From assembly GCF_002127325.2 (NCBI RefSeq), contig NC_035444.2:86896286-86960285 (forward strand): 64,000 nucleotides of DNA, in the 5' to 3' direction. Both the position numbers and the translations under genes were made by a program. This stretch comes from Helianthus annuus (taxonomy: Eukaryota; Streptophyta; Magnoliopsida; Asterales; Asteraceae). The notes beneath the pieces were generated by a model. It saw only the letters and a list, made by a program, of their open reading frames with translations. It did no database searches and had not been told where the DNA came from. Shown here in pieces: positions 32,419 to 44,882 of the stretch. How positions within the stretch are numbered: position 1 is the stretch's first letter; the number at the start of each line of letters is the position of its first letter.

Positions 32419-35400
32419 TGTAACACCCCGAAAACAGGTTTGGAAATTAAACCCCGTTAATACTAAAGACGGGGAAAGTACCGTTAGCGGTAAAAGTAAA
32501 CAGGAAAATATTAGGAATCAAGTGAATAATCCTAATATTAATTAAAGGTGAATAAAAGCTTCCAGGAAAATAGAATGGATAAAAGGCCCGATTTAACGGG
32601 ACTTAAAATAAAACGGGTTTTAACTCCCGGAACCCACTAAGTTAACTAGGTAAAATTAACCTAGTTAGTAATGAGTAACTAAAAAACAAACTATGGGTTA
32701 TAGTTTCATTTATGAATCTCTAAACTTGAGGGCTAAACATGGGAAACTAGAGAAGTGTTTTATTAAAACACTTGAATAAAAAAAAGAAAAAAAGAAAGAA
32801 AACACACATACATGTGTGTAGTATGCGCGATCAGAAGAAGAAGCCAGGAGAGAGCTCAAACCCTAGTTCAGCAAATCCTCCAAATCGAAGCTCAAATCAA
32901 GCCCGAATCGTCTGCATGATTACAAATTCGTGATCGCCTAGTCGTGAGGATCATAAGGTATGTAAAAATTTGATGATTTGTGAAGTTGTAAAATTTGAGT
33001 AATCTTCATAATCGCGAATTATGTATGGATTAGAGAGGCTATGGCTGAATTAGTGTTGTATGATTTCTTGAAAACAAACCCTAGATGTAAACTCGCTAAT
33101 TTAGCACCATAAATTAGTGTTTTGGTTAACTAGTTATGTAGGTGCTAAGTGGGTTCTATGAATATGGGATGAACACTAGAATTATAGTGTTAAAATAGAT
33201 GAACATTAGGTAAGTAATGCAAGTTCTAGTTGTAACTTATAAACACTAGACATAAGGGCTTGAAATTGATGCTTGAAGCTTGGTTGGAAGTTAATCAAGA
33301 ACTTGACAAAAGAAGTATACGAATCTTGCACACTAGGTGTTTGTTAAAATGCCTAAATGAAAACTAAAGTGCTGAAATAGATGATATTTTTGACATCTCT
33401 TAGCCTACAATCACTGTGTTATAGGTTTCTAACCATTACCAAGAGTTTAATAAGGGTTATAGCCATGGAAATAGGTTGCATTTGATGGTTTGGGTCGAAT
33501 TTGAAAGGAACCTAAACATGATTTCCGTAGCTTTTTATATGGATTTTGACTAATCTTAAAAAAATCATATAAAATCAACCGTTTATCCGATTTGGGTGTT
33601 CTATACCTTTTCGGAAAGCTTATGAAGTAAATTTTTACTGTTTTCAATCATAAGAAACAAATGTGGTTGTTAAAGAGGTCAAAAATGTGATTAAAACTGC
33701 TGTTCAGAAAACTTAAAAGCTGATTGAAAAATGAAAATATAGTTGCTGTGCTGATTTTATAAAAATCATATAAAATCATAGAAAATTCGTTAGAAGGTGT
33801 ACCTTATATGCTTGCGAAGGTATTGAAGTTTTCTACGATCCATTTTTGAACATGTTAATCTTGTTCGGAATTTAAATGGGTCATAATGGTCGATTACAGC
33901 AGCTGAATAGAAAAATCGCTGCACATTAATAATGTTATTATTAATCCGGAAAAGGCATATGATTGCGTATACTTGTTTAGTCATGAAGTATTTATTGTTA
34001 GGAACAAATAGCACTTTATGTGACATGCTTAAAGTGTTTAAAATCACTTACTAACTTGTTATATAAGTAATTTCACTAACGGGTCAAACGATTAGTGAAT
34101 GAAAATAATTATGGTATGAAACTAGTTGTTGAATATATGGCATGCTTTAATTTACAAGTGTGTAAAAAAAAGGGGGGTCCATAGGGTGATGGCCATTATA
34201 TAGAATGACCAATCTAACCATCTTATGGATGTTATGATATAGTTGACTCTAAACAAGCTAGGTGGGAGCTTGAAAAGGAACGGGTCAAACGGATCATGGA
34301 TGCGAAGAATGTTTGTGCGGACGTGAGGTAAGTAAAGCTTACACTTTTTTTAGGATACGTATTTACTTTATAGATTATAAACACGGCCAAGGTTATATCC
34401 GAAATATGGGTTCCGACACGAAATGATACAGGTCGGGACGAATAAAAGGATAAAAACCATGTTTAATGGCAAAAAGGGGCGAAATGGGTTAAATAATGAA
34501 ATGGTAAATAAAGACCATTCAAATATAAGTGCAAAATGTTGGTCGTTTAGACTAAACAGGTCAAATGGTAATGTTAACACCATTTGACGACTAACAAGTG
34601 CATGTCGAATCTAATGCTCACAGGGTAAAACGGCTTATGGAATTTACATGGCTATGAATCAGCAAATTATTAAGGCAAGGTATTAAAACGGGTCAATACT
34701 TTGACCCGCGCCAGGTACGCGTAAATTTGGTGGAAGATATGTGAATACCTTAATGTAGAAAAATGACATGTGAAAGTAGAGAGTGGGATTTAAACTTAAA
34801 TGATTAAATTCTCTCTAACGGGTCGAAATATGCATTTAAGCGTAGATGGGTCAAAATCTTGTAAAAAGGTAATAAGCCGAATGCATAAAAGTCTCAAAAT
34901 TTATTAAGCCGGATGTCGGACTTTAACTCCATATGATGGAGAATCAAATTACAAACATGTAGGAAGAAATGGTAGGTCAAACGGACAAGCGAATTTAAAG
35001 ATACGAAAGATTTCGTGTCAATTACGGCAAAATGGAAAGGCTGAATGCAGGGGCCACCGTAACTTACGGTGCCACCGTAAGTTACGGTGGAGCTGAATTA
35101 TTTACGGTGGTTGCCTACTGTTGTACGGTAGGAAAATTTTATTACAGAGGCCGCCACCGTAAGTTACGGTGGAGGTCACTTTCAAATTTTTGTTTTTGGA
35201 ATCAATGGTTTCCCGGACTCGTTTGGACACGTTTTAAAGCCCGTAAGACTAAAGCATTTCGTGTTTATGAAATGTAGGTACATTTTGGATGCCGGAAGAC
35301 GATCAAGCTCGACGAAGGACCGAACACAATATAGATACATGCTTCCGCACTTTAACACTTTGTAAATTTTAAACAACGAATTCAACCACGTTATGTAGAA

Positions 35401-35521
35401 TAACTTATGAATTGTAAAAGTTTTAATAAATTCGTATTTTTATAGTATGTGTAGGCTTAACTACACATCTAATTGTTGGTGTTTACATATAAAATTGTTA
35501 ATTAGTAACTAGGGTGTTACA
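32419..35521 (+). repeat. 5' LTR of the LARD-like element
   Basis: TGTAACACCCCG to GGGTGTTACA. Contains a palindrome cluster at 35053-35172. The short frames inside it are repeated exactly in the 3' LTR and have no family resemblance. Confidence 0.95.
35053..35172. repeat. Palindrome cluster in 5' LTR
   Basis: CCACCGTAACTTACGGTG and twice CCACCGTAAGTTACGGTGG, with two half sites (CGGTGG, TACGGTAGG) between them. Each full site is an inverted repeat of 9-bp arms around one base. Confidence 0.9.
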
Positions 35522-35524
35522 AGT

Positions 35525-35536
35525 TGGTATCAGAGC
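35525..35536 (+). promoter_or_regulatory. Primer binding site, initiator tRNA-Met type
   Basis: TGGTATCAGAGC starts three bases after the LTR end and is the standard plant retrotransposon primer site complementary to initiator tRNA-Met. Confidence 0.95.
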
Positions 35537-38500
35537 CCTGGTTTAAGAGATTCAAGTATGGTGGGGAAAACCATGCTTGGACTTAAACCTTATGCTTTTG
35601 ACAAAGATTGGTGTTCGGTTCGAGGCTTGATCGCAAATCCGGTAAGTACATCTATGCTAATAGTTTAGCATGCTAAAGTGTTGTAAACAACACATGGGGT
35701 TATCGTGTGATACACGTTACCTCAATTAAGCGATAAATGTAGTTGACAAAGTTACGCGTGTTGACACGTATAGTACAAAAGTCTTGTATTATGATACGGG
35801 CATTTAGTAAAGTTGACATTACTAACTTTTGTGAATCTCTTGATTGAAGGACACTTGCGTTTAAAGATGACAAAGGTTAAACAAATTAAAGATGTGATAG
35901 AGGAACAGTCCGAGGCATGACGAGAGGAACATGCTCACTAAGGACTAAATCGCGTAAAGACCGCGAACAAGGTTAATGGCAAGAAACGCCCGTCGGGGCA
36001 AGCATTATCAGGTGCGTGCTTTTAAATATAATCGCGCAATTAGCAATGTGCAACAAACATGTAAAGAATGATTGTCGCATATGTAAATTAGAAACTTGAG
36101 AAACCTGAATAGAATACCTATCCAGGATATTATCTCCAAGAAAACTAAATAGAGGTGTTACTTACATGGGGTGTGATGTGAAAACTATAAAAAGGTCGTG
36201 TATCTCATGTGTTAATCGCTTACTCTGGCCAAGTAAGTAGTGGCATATGATACCATGAGTTTCTTATAGCGGACACATTATATCTGATGTAGTAAGGACG
36301 GGGTAAATGGGACAAATTAAAAAGTACCCAAAAGAGTCAAGTGAGCAAAATATTTGATAATAATGTAAACGCACAGCCGAGTGACGGAAGCGTATTACAT
36401 TAAGATAATGAGCCCGAGTGAAGGGACAAAGAAACACGTAAGATGATCAGAATATGTATTGGGAGGGGGTGTACTTACACTCGAACCCGGAAAATGCAAA
36501 CATGTAAAATGATGTAGACATGTATTGGGAGGGGGTGTACTTACACTCGAACCCGAAGAATATAAACGTGTAAAATGATCAAGATATGCATTGGGAGGTA
36601 GTGTACTTACACTCGAACTCGGAAAATGCAAATATGTAAAATGATGTAGACATGTATTGGGAGGGGGTGTACTTACACTCGAACCCGGAAAATGCAAATA
36701 TGTAAAATGATGTAGACATGTATTGGGAGGGGGTGTGCTTACACTCAAACTCGGAAAATGCAAACATGTAAAATGATGTAGACATGTATTGGGAGTGGGT
36801 GTACTTACACTCGAACCCGAAGAATATAAACATGTAAAATGATCAAGATATGCATTGGGAGGTAGTGTACTTACACTCGAACCCGAAGAATGCAAATAAG
36901 ACTCTTAACGGGCCGATTTTGTAAAACACCAAATTTGAGAACAAAGTAGGAATATAAAAGCGAAACGAAGTCATAATGCATACCGTAAGGGTTGCAATAA
37001 TAACGACTTCGGTAAAACACCCGGTTGGTGGGTAAGGATTTAAACACATGCGTAGACTGAGAAACAGGAACGCGCATGGAAAGTCAAAAGACTCGGGTTT
37101 TGGGTCATGACCAAAGGACGATAAGATAACGGCAAATAGAAATTTTGATGAATTACGCTCAACTATTTTAAAGTTGAACGGGTCGAACAAAGATTGAAGT
37201 TTGACATTTATAAGTGATAGAAATTTTCACACGAACAAGTCAAACAAAATTTAAAAAAAAAGGATGACTCTTGCTAAAGTAAGTAAGCACGAATCAAAAA
37301 AAAAAAAAGTGCGAAATATTAGTAAACCTATGTAAATGAGTTAAAGGTGTTAAAAACATTAGAATAAAAGAACCCGGGTAATGGGACGTAAAGAAGTATA
37401 GGTAAGAATCGGTTAACAATAAGTGTAGGGCAAACCGACGTGTAATTGACGTTAGAAGTCAAGGAGTCGGAAGGATAATTCGAAAGAAAACAATGTAGCC
37501 TTAGACTACGGTCAAGGTCAAACGAAATCCAAAAAGTAAACGTGAATAATTCTAAAACATAAGAGGGGGTGCCTTAATGCCATATGCATATATAAATGTA
37601 TACATATTTGAATAAAGACTTGAATAAAAGATGATCTACGGGATCATCATAACCTGCGGGATATGAATTAAAGCAAAAGGATCATAAGGGTCTCACCTTA
37701 AAGAGGTGAAAACATAAGGAAATAGCCTACGAGGTTAAGTGAAGGAACCTACGGGTCAATAGTGTAAGGTGAGGGAATTTGTTACGATTCCCCGCATAAA
37801 GTAAGAACGGAAAACAATAAATTATGAGTTATCAATTTCCTTGATATGGATAATTGACAAAAGTTAAAAGGAAAATGCTAAACTAAAACTCCGGTTTTTG
37901 CAAGAAATGACGTTTTTACGAATATGAATTCTGATAGACGAATATGTAATAGGCATGAAAGATATAAGTCTTGACACTGATAAGTGCAAGACGATACATT
38001 TGAAAAGAAAGGTTGGAATAGACCTAAACATGACGTGACGCGATCACGGTCAAGAGAAGTAATGTGAAGTAATCATATTATGACCCGAGTGATGGGTACA
38101 AAGTAACTGGACTGATAAATCTAGTTAGTGAGATCGGTTAAGGTCGAAACCCAAATTAAGAAATTGTTTAACACGTTATTCACTACGAAGAGTAATGTAG
38201 AATAAACATAATTTATAAACCTATGTGACTAAGTGGCCAACGTTTGGCGACTCGGTCAAGTAAACAACAAAGGTATATAGATCGAAGAGATAAAGTGACG
38301 GCCCATGAGACCTCACTAACAGAAAATATTGATCACTTATTTGAGGGATCATAAAGCTATAAGTTCATGAACAAAAGAATAGTTGCTAAAAGTGAAAGAT
38401 TTCACCAAGGACCTTTAAACGGGTCAAAACGACGGATTCATAAATAATTTGATAGTATATGAAAGCGATGAATATCGCTAAGTTAACCGGACTAGTGGAA

Positions 38501-38707
38501 ATAACGAGGTTACGCTATTTCAAGATTGCACTATGTACTATGAGATACGTAGACAATTAGTAACCAAAAGGATATTGCCATACTTTTCTGGTAATACTAA
38601 CAATTAGTCAAAGTAAAAGTAACGTTTAAAAGATTTCTCGGATCAAATGCATTGAGTTTGAACTCGGTGAATTAAGCAAGAAAAGGTTTCGAGGACGAAT
38701 CCTCTTT
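35537..38707. other. Non-coding internal region of the LARD-like element
   Basis: No gag, protease, RT or integrase motif was found on either strand. The region is A-rich with many copies of ACGGGTCAA-like words. It holds a 66-bp tandem array (36441-36900). Confidence 0.75.
36441..36900. repeat. Tandem array, 7 x 66 bp
   Basis: GGGAGG(G/T) recurs at 36461, 36527, 36593, 36659, 36725, 36791 and 36857, always 66 bp apart. As 66 is a multiple of three, the minus strand stays open through all copies and reads as 22-residue units with SSVSTPPPNTC. Two variants alternate irregularly (AAAATGCAAA and AAGAATATAAA types). Confidence 0.95.
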
Positions 38708-38716
38708 AAGGGGGGT
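38708..38716 (+). promoter_or_regulatory. Polypurine tract
   Basis: AAGGGGGGT lies five bases before the 3' LTR, the priming site for plus-strand synthesis. Confidence 0.85.
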
Positions 38717-38721
38717 AGACT

Positions 38722-41700
38722 TGTAACACCCCGAAAACAGGTTTGGAAATTAAACCCCGTTAATACTAAAGACGGGGAAAGTACCGTTAGCGGTAAAAGT
38801 AAACCGGAAAATATTAGGAATCAAGTGAATAATCCTAATATTGATTAAAGGTGAATAAGAGCTTCCAGGAAAATAGAATGGATAAAAGGCCCGATTTAAC
38901 GGGACTTAAAATAAAACGGGTTTTAACTCCCGGAACCCACTAAGTTAACTAGGTAAAATTAACCTAGTTAGTAATGAGTAACTAAAAAATAAACTATGGG
39001 TTATAGTTTCATTTATGAATCTCTAAACTTGAGGGGCTAAACATGGGCAACTAGAGAAGTGTTTTATTAAAACACTTGAATAAAAAAAACGAAAAGAAAA
39101 CACACATACATGTGTGTAGTATGCGCGATCAGAAGAAGGAGCCAGGAGAGAGCTCAAACCCTAGTTCAGCAAATCCTCCAAATCGAAGCTCAAATCAAGC
39201 CCGAATCGTCTGCATGATTACAAATTCGTGATCGCCTAGTCGTGAGGATCATAAGGTATGTAAATATTTGATGATTTGTGAAGTTGTAATATTTGAGTAA
39301 TCTTCATAATCGCGAATTATGTATGGATTAGAGAGGCTATGGTTGAATTAGTGTTGTATGATTTCTTGAAAACAAACCCTAGATGTAAACTCGCTAATTT
39401 AGCACCATAAATTAGTATTTTGGTTAACTAGTTATGTAGGTGCTAAGTGGGTTCTATGAATATGGGATGAACACTAGAATTATAGTGTTAAAATAGATGA
39501 ACATTAGGTAAGTAATGCAAGTTCTAGTTGTAACTTATAAACACTAGACATAAGGGCTTGAAATTGATGCTTGAAGCTTGGTTGGAAGTTAATCAAGAAC
39601 TTGACAAAATAAGTATACGAATCTTGCACACTAGGTGTTTGTTAAAATGCCTAAATGAAAACTAAAGTGCTGAAATAGATGATATTTTTGACATCTCTTA
39701 GCCTACAATCACTGTGTTATAGGTTTCTAACCATTACCAAGAGTTTAATAAGGGTTATAGCCATGGAAATAGGTTGCATTTGGTGGTTTGGGTCGAATTT
39801 GAAAGGAACCTAAACATGATTTCCATAGCTTTTTATATGGATTTTGACTAATCTTAAAAAAATCATATAAAATCAACCGTTTATCCGATTTGGGTGTTCT
39901 ATACCTTTTCGGAAAGCTTATGAAGTAAATTTTTACTGTTTTCAATCATAAGAAACAAATGTGGTTGTTAAAGAGGTCAAAAATGTGATTAAAATTGCTG
40001 TTCAGAAAACTTAAAAGCTGATTGAAAAATGAAAATATAGTTGCTGTGCTGATTTTATAAAAATCATATAAAATCATAGAAAATTCGTTAGAAGGTGTAC
40101 CTTATATGCTTGCGAAGGTATTGAAGTTTTCTACGATCCATTTTTGAACATGTTAATCTTGTTCGGAATTTAAATGGGTCATAATGGTCGATTACAGCAG
40201 CTGAATAGAAAAATCGCTGCACATTAATAATGTTATTATTAATCCGGAAAAGGCATATGATTGCGTATACTTGTTTAGTCATGAAGTATTTATTGTTAGG
40301 AACAAATAGCACTTTATGTGACATGCTTAAAGTGTTTAAAATCACTTACTAACTTGTTATATAAGTAATTTCACTAACGGGTCAAACGATTAGTGAATGA
40401 AAATAATTATGGTATGAAACTAGTTGTTGAATATATGGCATGCTTTAATTTATAAGTGTGTAAAAAAAAAGGGGGTCCATAGGGTGATGGCCATTATATA
40501 GAATGACCAATCTAACCATCTTATGGATGTTATGATATAGTTGACTCTAAACAAGCTAGGTGGGAGCTTGAAAAGGAACGGGTCAAACGGATCATGGATG
40601 CGAAGAATGTTTGCGCGGACGCGGGGTAAGTAAAGCTTACACTTTTTTTAGGATACGTATTTACTTTATAGATTATAAACACGGCCAAGGTTATATCCGA
40701 AATATGGGTTCCGACACGAAATGATACAGGTCGGGACGAATAAAAGGATAAAAACCATGTTTAATGGCAAAAAGGGGCGAAATGGGTTAAATAATGAAAT
40801 GGTAAATAAAGACCATTCAAATATAAGTGCAAAATGTTGGTCGTTTAGACTAAACAGGTCAAATGGTAATGTTAACACCATTTGACGACTTACAAGTGCA
40901 TGTCGAGTCTAATGCTCACAGGGTAAAACGGCTTATGGAATTTACGTGGCTATGAATCAGCAAATTATTAAGGCAAGGTATTAAAACGGGTCAATACTTT
41001 GACCCGCACCAGGTACGCGTAAATTTGGTGGAAGATATGTGAATACCTTAATGTAGAAAAATGACATGTGAAAGTAGAGAGTGGGATTTAAACTTAAATG
41101 ATTAAATTATCTCTAACGGGTCGAAATATGCATTTAAGCGTAGATGGGTCAAAATCTTGTAAAAAGGTAATAAGCCGAATGCATAAAAGTCTCAAAATTT
41201 ATTAAGCCGGATGTCGGACTTTAACTCCATATGATGGAGAATCAAATTACAAACATGTAGGAAGAAATGGTAGGTCAAACGGACAAGCAAATTTAAAGAT
41301 ACGAAAGATTTCGTGTCAATTACGGCAAAATGGAAAGGCTGAATGCAGGGGCCACCGTAACTTACGGTGCCACCGTAAGTTACGGTGGAGCTGAATTATT
41401 TACGGTGGTTGCCTACTGTTGTACGGTAGGAAAATTTTATTACAGAGGCCGCCACCGTAAGTTACGGTGGAGGTCACTTTCAAATTTTTGTTTTTGGAAT
41501 CAATGGTTTCCCGGACTCGTTTGGACACGTTTTAAAGCCCGTAAGACTAAAGCATTTCGTGTTTATGAAATGTAGGTACATTTTGGATGCCGGAAGACGA
41601 TCAAGCTCGACGAAGGACCGAACACAATATAGATACATGCTTCCGCACTTTAACACTTTGTAAATTTTAAACAACGAATTCAACCACGTTATGTAGAATA

Positions 41701-41819
41701 ACTTATGAATTGTAAAAGTTTTAATAAATTCGTATTTTTATAGTATGTATAGGCTTAACTACACATCTAATTGTTGGCGTTTACATATAAAATTGTTAAT
41801 TAGTAACTAGGGTGTTACA
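38722..41819 (+). repeat. 3' LTR of the LARD-like element
   Basis: 3098 bp, TGTAACACCCCG to GGGTGTTACA, colinear with 32419-35521. The palindrome cluster is at 41351-41470. Confidence 0.95.
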
Positions 41820-41824
41820 TCTGC

Positions 41825-43192
41825 ACTTATAAAAAACTGGCCAAACTTGTTTTGACGGGTTAGTAAAATATCAACCCATATCTTTTGTACCTTAAAGGTA
41901 TAGAAAATATATGTTTTACCCATTACATTGTCTCTTCACTATAGACTATAGACGAGTTATATCTTGTCAATGTATTCAATGATATATACAGTCGTGTATA
42001 ACTAGCAAGATATATAAATACAATTCGTATTTAATTATTGTATATTGGACCAATGATCTTTGCTTCTTTGATATAAGAGTCATTGTCAATATCTACTAAC
42101 TGGACAACATTATATCTACAGCTTTACCCGCACGAAAATGTCCAACATCTTCTAGATGTATTATGATTGATGGATAATTGTGCAAATGCTTGTTCTACAT
42201 ATCAAGCCATAAAGTTGCATTACCATCTTTAATTTGCAAATCCTTGCTTTAATATCTGAGCTCATTTTGTTATCTTTTCAAAAGATTTAATGATGTCATC
42301 AACATATGTTATAATACTTATAAACCTCACATTGTTCTTTTAGTGAAAAAACAGATGGATTAATTACAACATATGTATTTCTCTCCTTTATGAGCTCATC
42401 ATTAAATGAGTAAGTCGATTATACCATATTTGAATCCACTATTTTAGTCTATACTATATATATACATTGTTGAGGTTTTGAAATCAATGCTTGAGGCATT
42501 TACAATCATTCACATATTTCTTTCCACTTTGAAAAACAACGTATCTGCATACACTCTTTAGGAGTTCTGTTACATAAGCCTCCTCATTGATTTCTATATC
42601 ATACGCAAAAATGTCATGAACACTTGCTTTTAGTTCTGAAATCCATATTGTACCATGCGTGTACACTATTTATTGAGATATCAATAAGATGTTTTAATTA
42701 AACTTCTAAGCACTTAATTGCGTTAAGAAACCCATCAGGTGTTCCAACTATATCCAACATGTAAAATAATCATAATGCATTCAAATCTGAATATGTATAC
42801 AATGATCACATTGTTTTCGAGAACTTACTTTACATGACTTACATAATTCAATCCTTCAGTACTTTCATGTAAACTTTCAGTATCAAGTGATACATAACAT
42901 TCATAAGACGCATATCAATTCTTTCTTTATATTAGCAGACTAATAAAATAATAGAAAGTCAATGCATCTACCACTGGATAATACGTCTCCTCATAATCAA
43001 TCATAGGTCTTTGCGAAAATTCTTATGGCACTAATTTTTCCTTATGCCACTTAATTTGATGTTCACATGATTCGCATAAGATTCGCATTTGTATCCAACA
43101 TATTTTACAACTTCAGTTGTATGAACTGTTGGTCTAGAAACTTTCCATGTCATTAGAGAATTCAACTCTGTCTTATTTGTGTCTTTAAAGTG
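41825..43192 (-). pseudogene. Decayed Ty1/copia polyprotein, RT region
   Basis: On the minus strand 43001-42957 reads DYEETYYPVVDALTF, the conserved start of copia reverse transcriptase (usual form DYEETYSPVV). The rest has only short open pieces, for example 42666-42484, which may still carry pol codons. The copia element runs right to left, from this RT region to the LTR at 31790, and the LARD-like element separates the two parts. The 5' part (gag, integrase, 5' LTR) is missing. Confidence 0.65.
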
Positions 43193-44040
43193 TATTCTAT
43201 GTGTAAACAAAAACATGTTGGTAGCCTTTAACTACAAATAGTTATAATAGGTTGATTGACAAATGATTTCTATATTACAATGCAATAATACTTGGTTTTT
43301 GTGTGTGACAAAGAAAACAATAAGTAACCTAAATGATACAAGTCTTTTGTATTACGTTATGACTTATGAAGCATATAAAACATGTTTTTTTTAAATAAAA
43401 ATTAACAAGAATAAACTAAAAGAAAAAGGTGATCCATTGGTTGGTGATACATTGTATATTGGAAATGATTTGTTAAGCTTGATGGTACTTAAGAATTTGA
43501 AAGTTCAGTCACCGACCAACGGATGCCATTTTCTTTTAGTTTAATACACGATTGGATGATATGAGACGTTTAGAATCGAGAGAACTATAATTAACCAAAC
43601 AAATTTTTAACTCTTATCTTTAAAAAAAATAAAATATATATATATCAACGAGGCATCTACATAGAGAAAAAGAAAAAGAAACAAAAAATAAAAGACTTAA
43701 TTTTATGCAACGAGAAAAAGAAAAAGAGCTAGATGCAACGAGCTAGATGCCTCTCCTTTTAGCTCTCTAGTTATCATCAAATAAAAGAGAAAAAGAAACA
43801 AAAATCCACATCACCGCCGTTACCTATGAATTGGATGAAAAAACACTTAATTTTAATGAAGAATGAATGTTGAGTGACCTGATTGGAACACTTTTGAAAC
43901 TTGAGTGACCTAATTGGAACACTTTTAAGACTTGGTTACTATTCTACAAAGTTACCCCAAAATACATTAGTTAAAAAAACTCAAATCAAGAATAAGGTGT
44001 TGATCAGTTCTGTTTAAACATGATGGAAAATATAAAAAAA
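43193..44040. other. Intergenic or intron-like DNA with direct repeat
   Basis: 43193-43662 repeats 31006-31441. CTCTCCTTTTAGCTCTCTAG occurs at about 43753 and 44230. If the exon at 44041-44104 is real, this would be its first intron on the minus strand. Confidence 0.5.
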
Positions 44041-44104
44041 TACCTGTGATAGCAGATAGGCCAGCAGAGAATCCAGTCAGAGATGCAGCCATTGAGTTTG
44101 ACAT
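44041..44104 (-). pseudogene. Candidate first exon of a plant gene (orphan)
   Basis: On the minus strand an ATG at 44104 opens a frame of 20 codons, MSNSMAASLTGFSAGLSAIT, rich in S, A and T and without acidic residues, as in a chloroplast transit peptide. The frame runs into a good plant donor site CACAG|GTATTTTT at 44045/44044. Upstream, 44104 to about 44230 is a plausible 5' UTR, and TATATATAAGG is at 44255-44265. No second exon was found downstream, where an intron-like stretch leads into transposon DNA. The protein was not recognised. It may be a gene broken by insertions, a captured fragment, or a real gene with distant exons. Confidence 0.35.
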
Positions 44105-44254
44105 ACTTGTCAGGATGATCTGGTTCCTCCTTAGGGTGTAAAGTTATGATGGTGATGAGCCGAATGAAAGGGGAATTCGGATGGAGAGAAATGGGCGATT
44201 TTGATGTTAATGATGTTATGATTATTGTCTCTCCTTTTAGCTCTCTAGTTATCT

Positions 44255-44265
44255 CCTTATATATA
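44255..44265 (-). promoter_or_regulatory. TATA box of the candidate orphan exon
   Basis: TATATATAAGG on the minus strand, about 150 bp upstream of the ATG at 44104, leaving room for a 5' UTR of about 120 nt. Confidence 0.4.
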
Positions 44266-44301
44266 CACCCAAGAGGAAATCTAATTAGTTAATAAGGGTA
44301 A

Positions 44302-44882
44302 CTAGTATTTTGCCCGCCGCGCTTTGCGGTGGCGCGCGACGGGTTGAAACATATAGTAAGACAAAACACAATTCGTAAAATGCAGTGCGTAAAAGACAAT
44401 TACAAAAAAATGTAAAACACAATGCATTGGCATTTGCAAAAGTAGGAGTTGTAGTCTAGGGGTTACAATTGCAGTTTTTTTAAAGTTGTGCGGGTGTAAA
44501 AATGGAGTAATAGTGCAAGGGGTAAAAAACAAAGTCTAAAAAAGACAAAGTGTAAAAGTATAGGGGTTGTGGCGGAAATGTGTAAAAGATGAGAGGGTGT
44601 TGGTGGAAATGTAAAAGAAGAGGTTTGGTGCATAACTATGTAAGAGCTAAGGGGGTGATGGTGGAAAACCAAAGTAGATGGTTGGTGCTGGTAAAGTTTG
44701 AAAGATGAGGTTGTGGTTTTGAAAATTCAAAGTAGAAGGTTTAGGGACTAAATTTGTCATTTTATGAAACTTTGAAGGTTACAAAGTCAAGGAGCTAAAA
44801 TTGTACTATCATGAAAATATGGGGGGCAAGGAGGCAAAGCCGGTGGGAAACCCACCGACTTTGTCCTTTAAGATTGTATAGA
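44302..44882 (-). mobile_element. Probable non-autonomous Helitron, about 580 bp
   Basis: On the minus strand the end reads CGCC-AC-CGC-AAA-GCG-C-GGCG (a GC hairpin), then GGCAAAATACTAG and T. A hairpin about 10 bp before CTAG, followed by T, is the canonical Helitron 3' end. A TCTATAC at 44882-44876 could be the 5' end, but the preceding base is T and not the expected A, so that boundary is weak. No helicase gene is present. Confidence 0.45.

Larger units (their letters stand above)
32419..41819 (+). mobile_element. Non-coding LTR retrotransposon (LARD-like), 9.4 kb
   Basis: Long LTRs of 3103 and 3098 bp enclose 3200 bp of internal DNA with no retroviral gene. An exact 5-bp target duplication TCTGC lies at 32414-32418 and 41820-41824. 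A primer binding site for initiator tRNA-Met follows the 5' LTR and a polypurine tract precedes the 3' LTR. Just before it, TTTCGAGGACGAATCC resembles the end of chromovirus (Tekay-like) integrase genes, which suggests descent from such an element. The LTRs are nearly identical, so insertion was recent. It must have used enzymes made elsewhere. It split a copia relic. Confidence 0.92.

Noticed and set aside
35032..35277. 81-residue frame present in both LARD LTRs (also 41330-41575)
   Set aside because: Identity of the two copies is explained by LTR identity. The frame runs through the palindrome cluster and shows no protein features.
35520..35540. tRNA-Met gene
   Set aside because: Only the 12-base complement of the tRNA 3' end is present, directly after an LTR. 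It is a primer binding site; no cloverleaf is present.
36395..36895. 166-residue open frame, minus strand, in the LARD-like element
   Set aside because: It is produced by the 66-bp tandem array whose period is a multiple of three. No family resemblance and no start or context support a gene.
36441..36900. CRISPR array
   Set aside because: The 66-bp units are contiguous with no unique spacers, in a plant retrotransposon.
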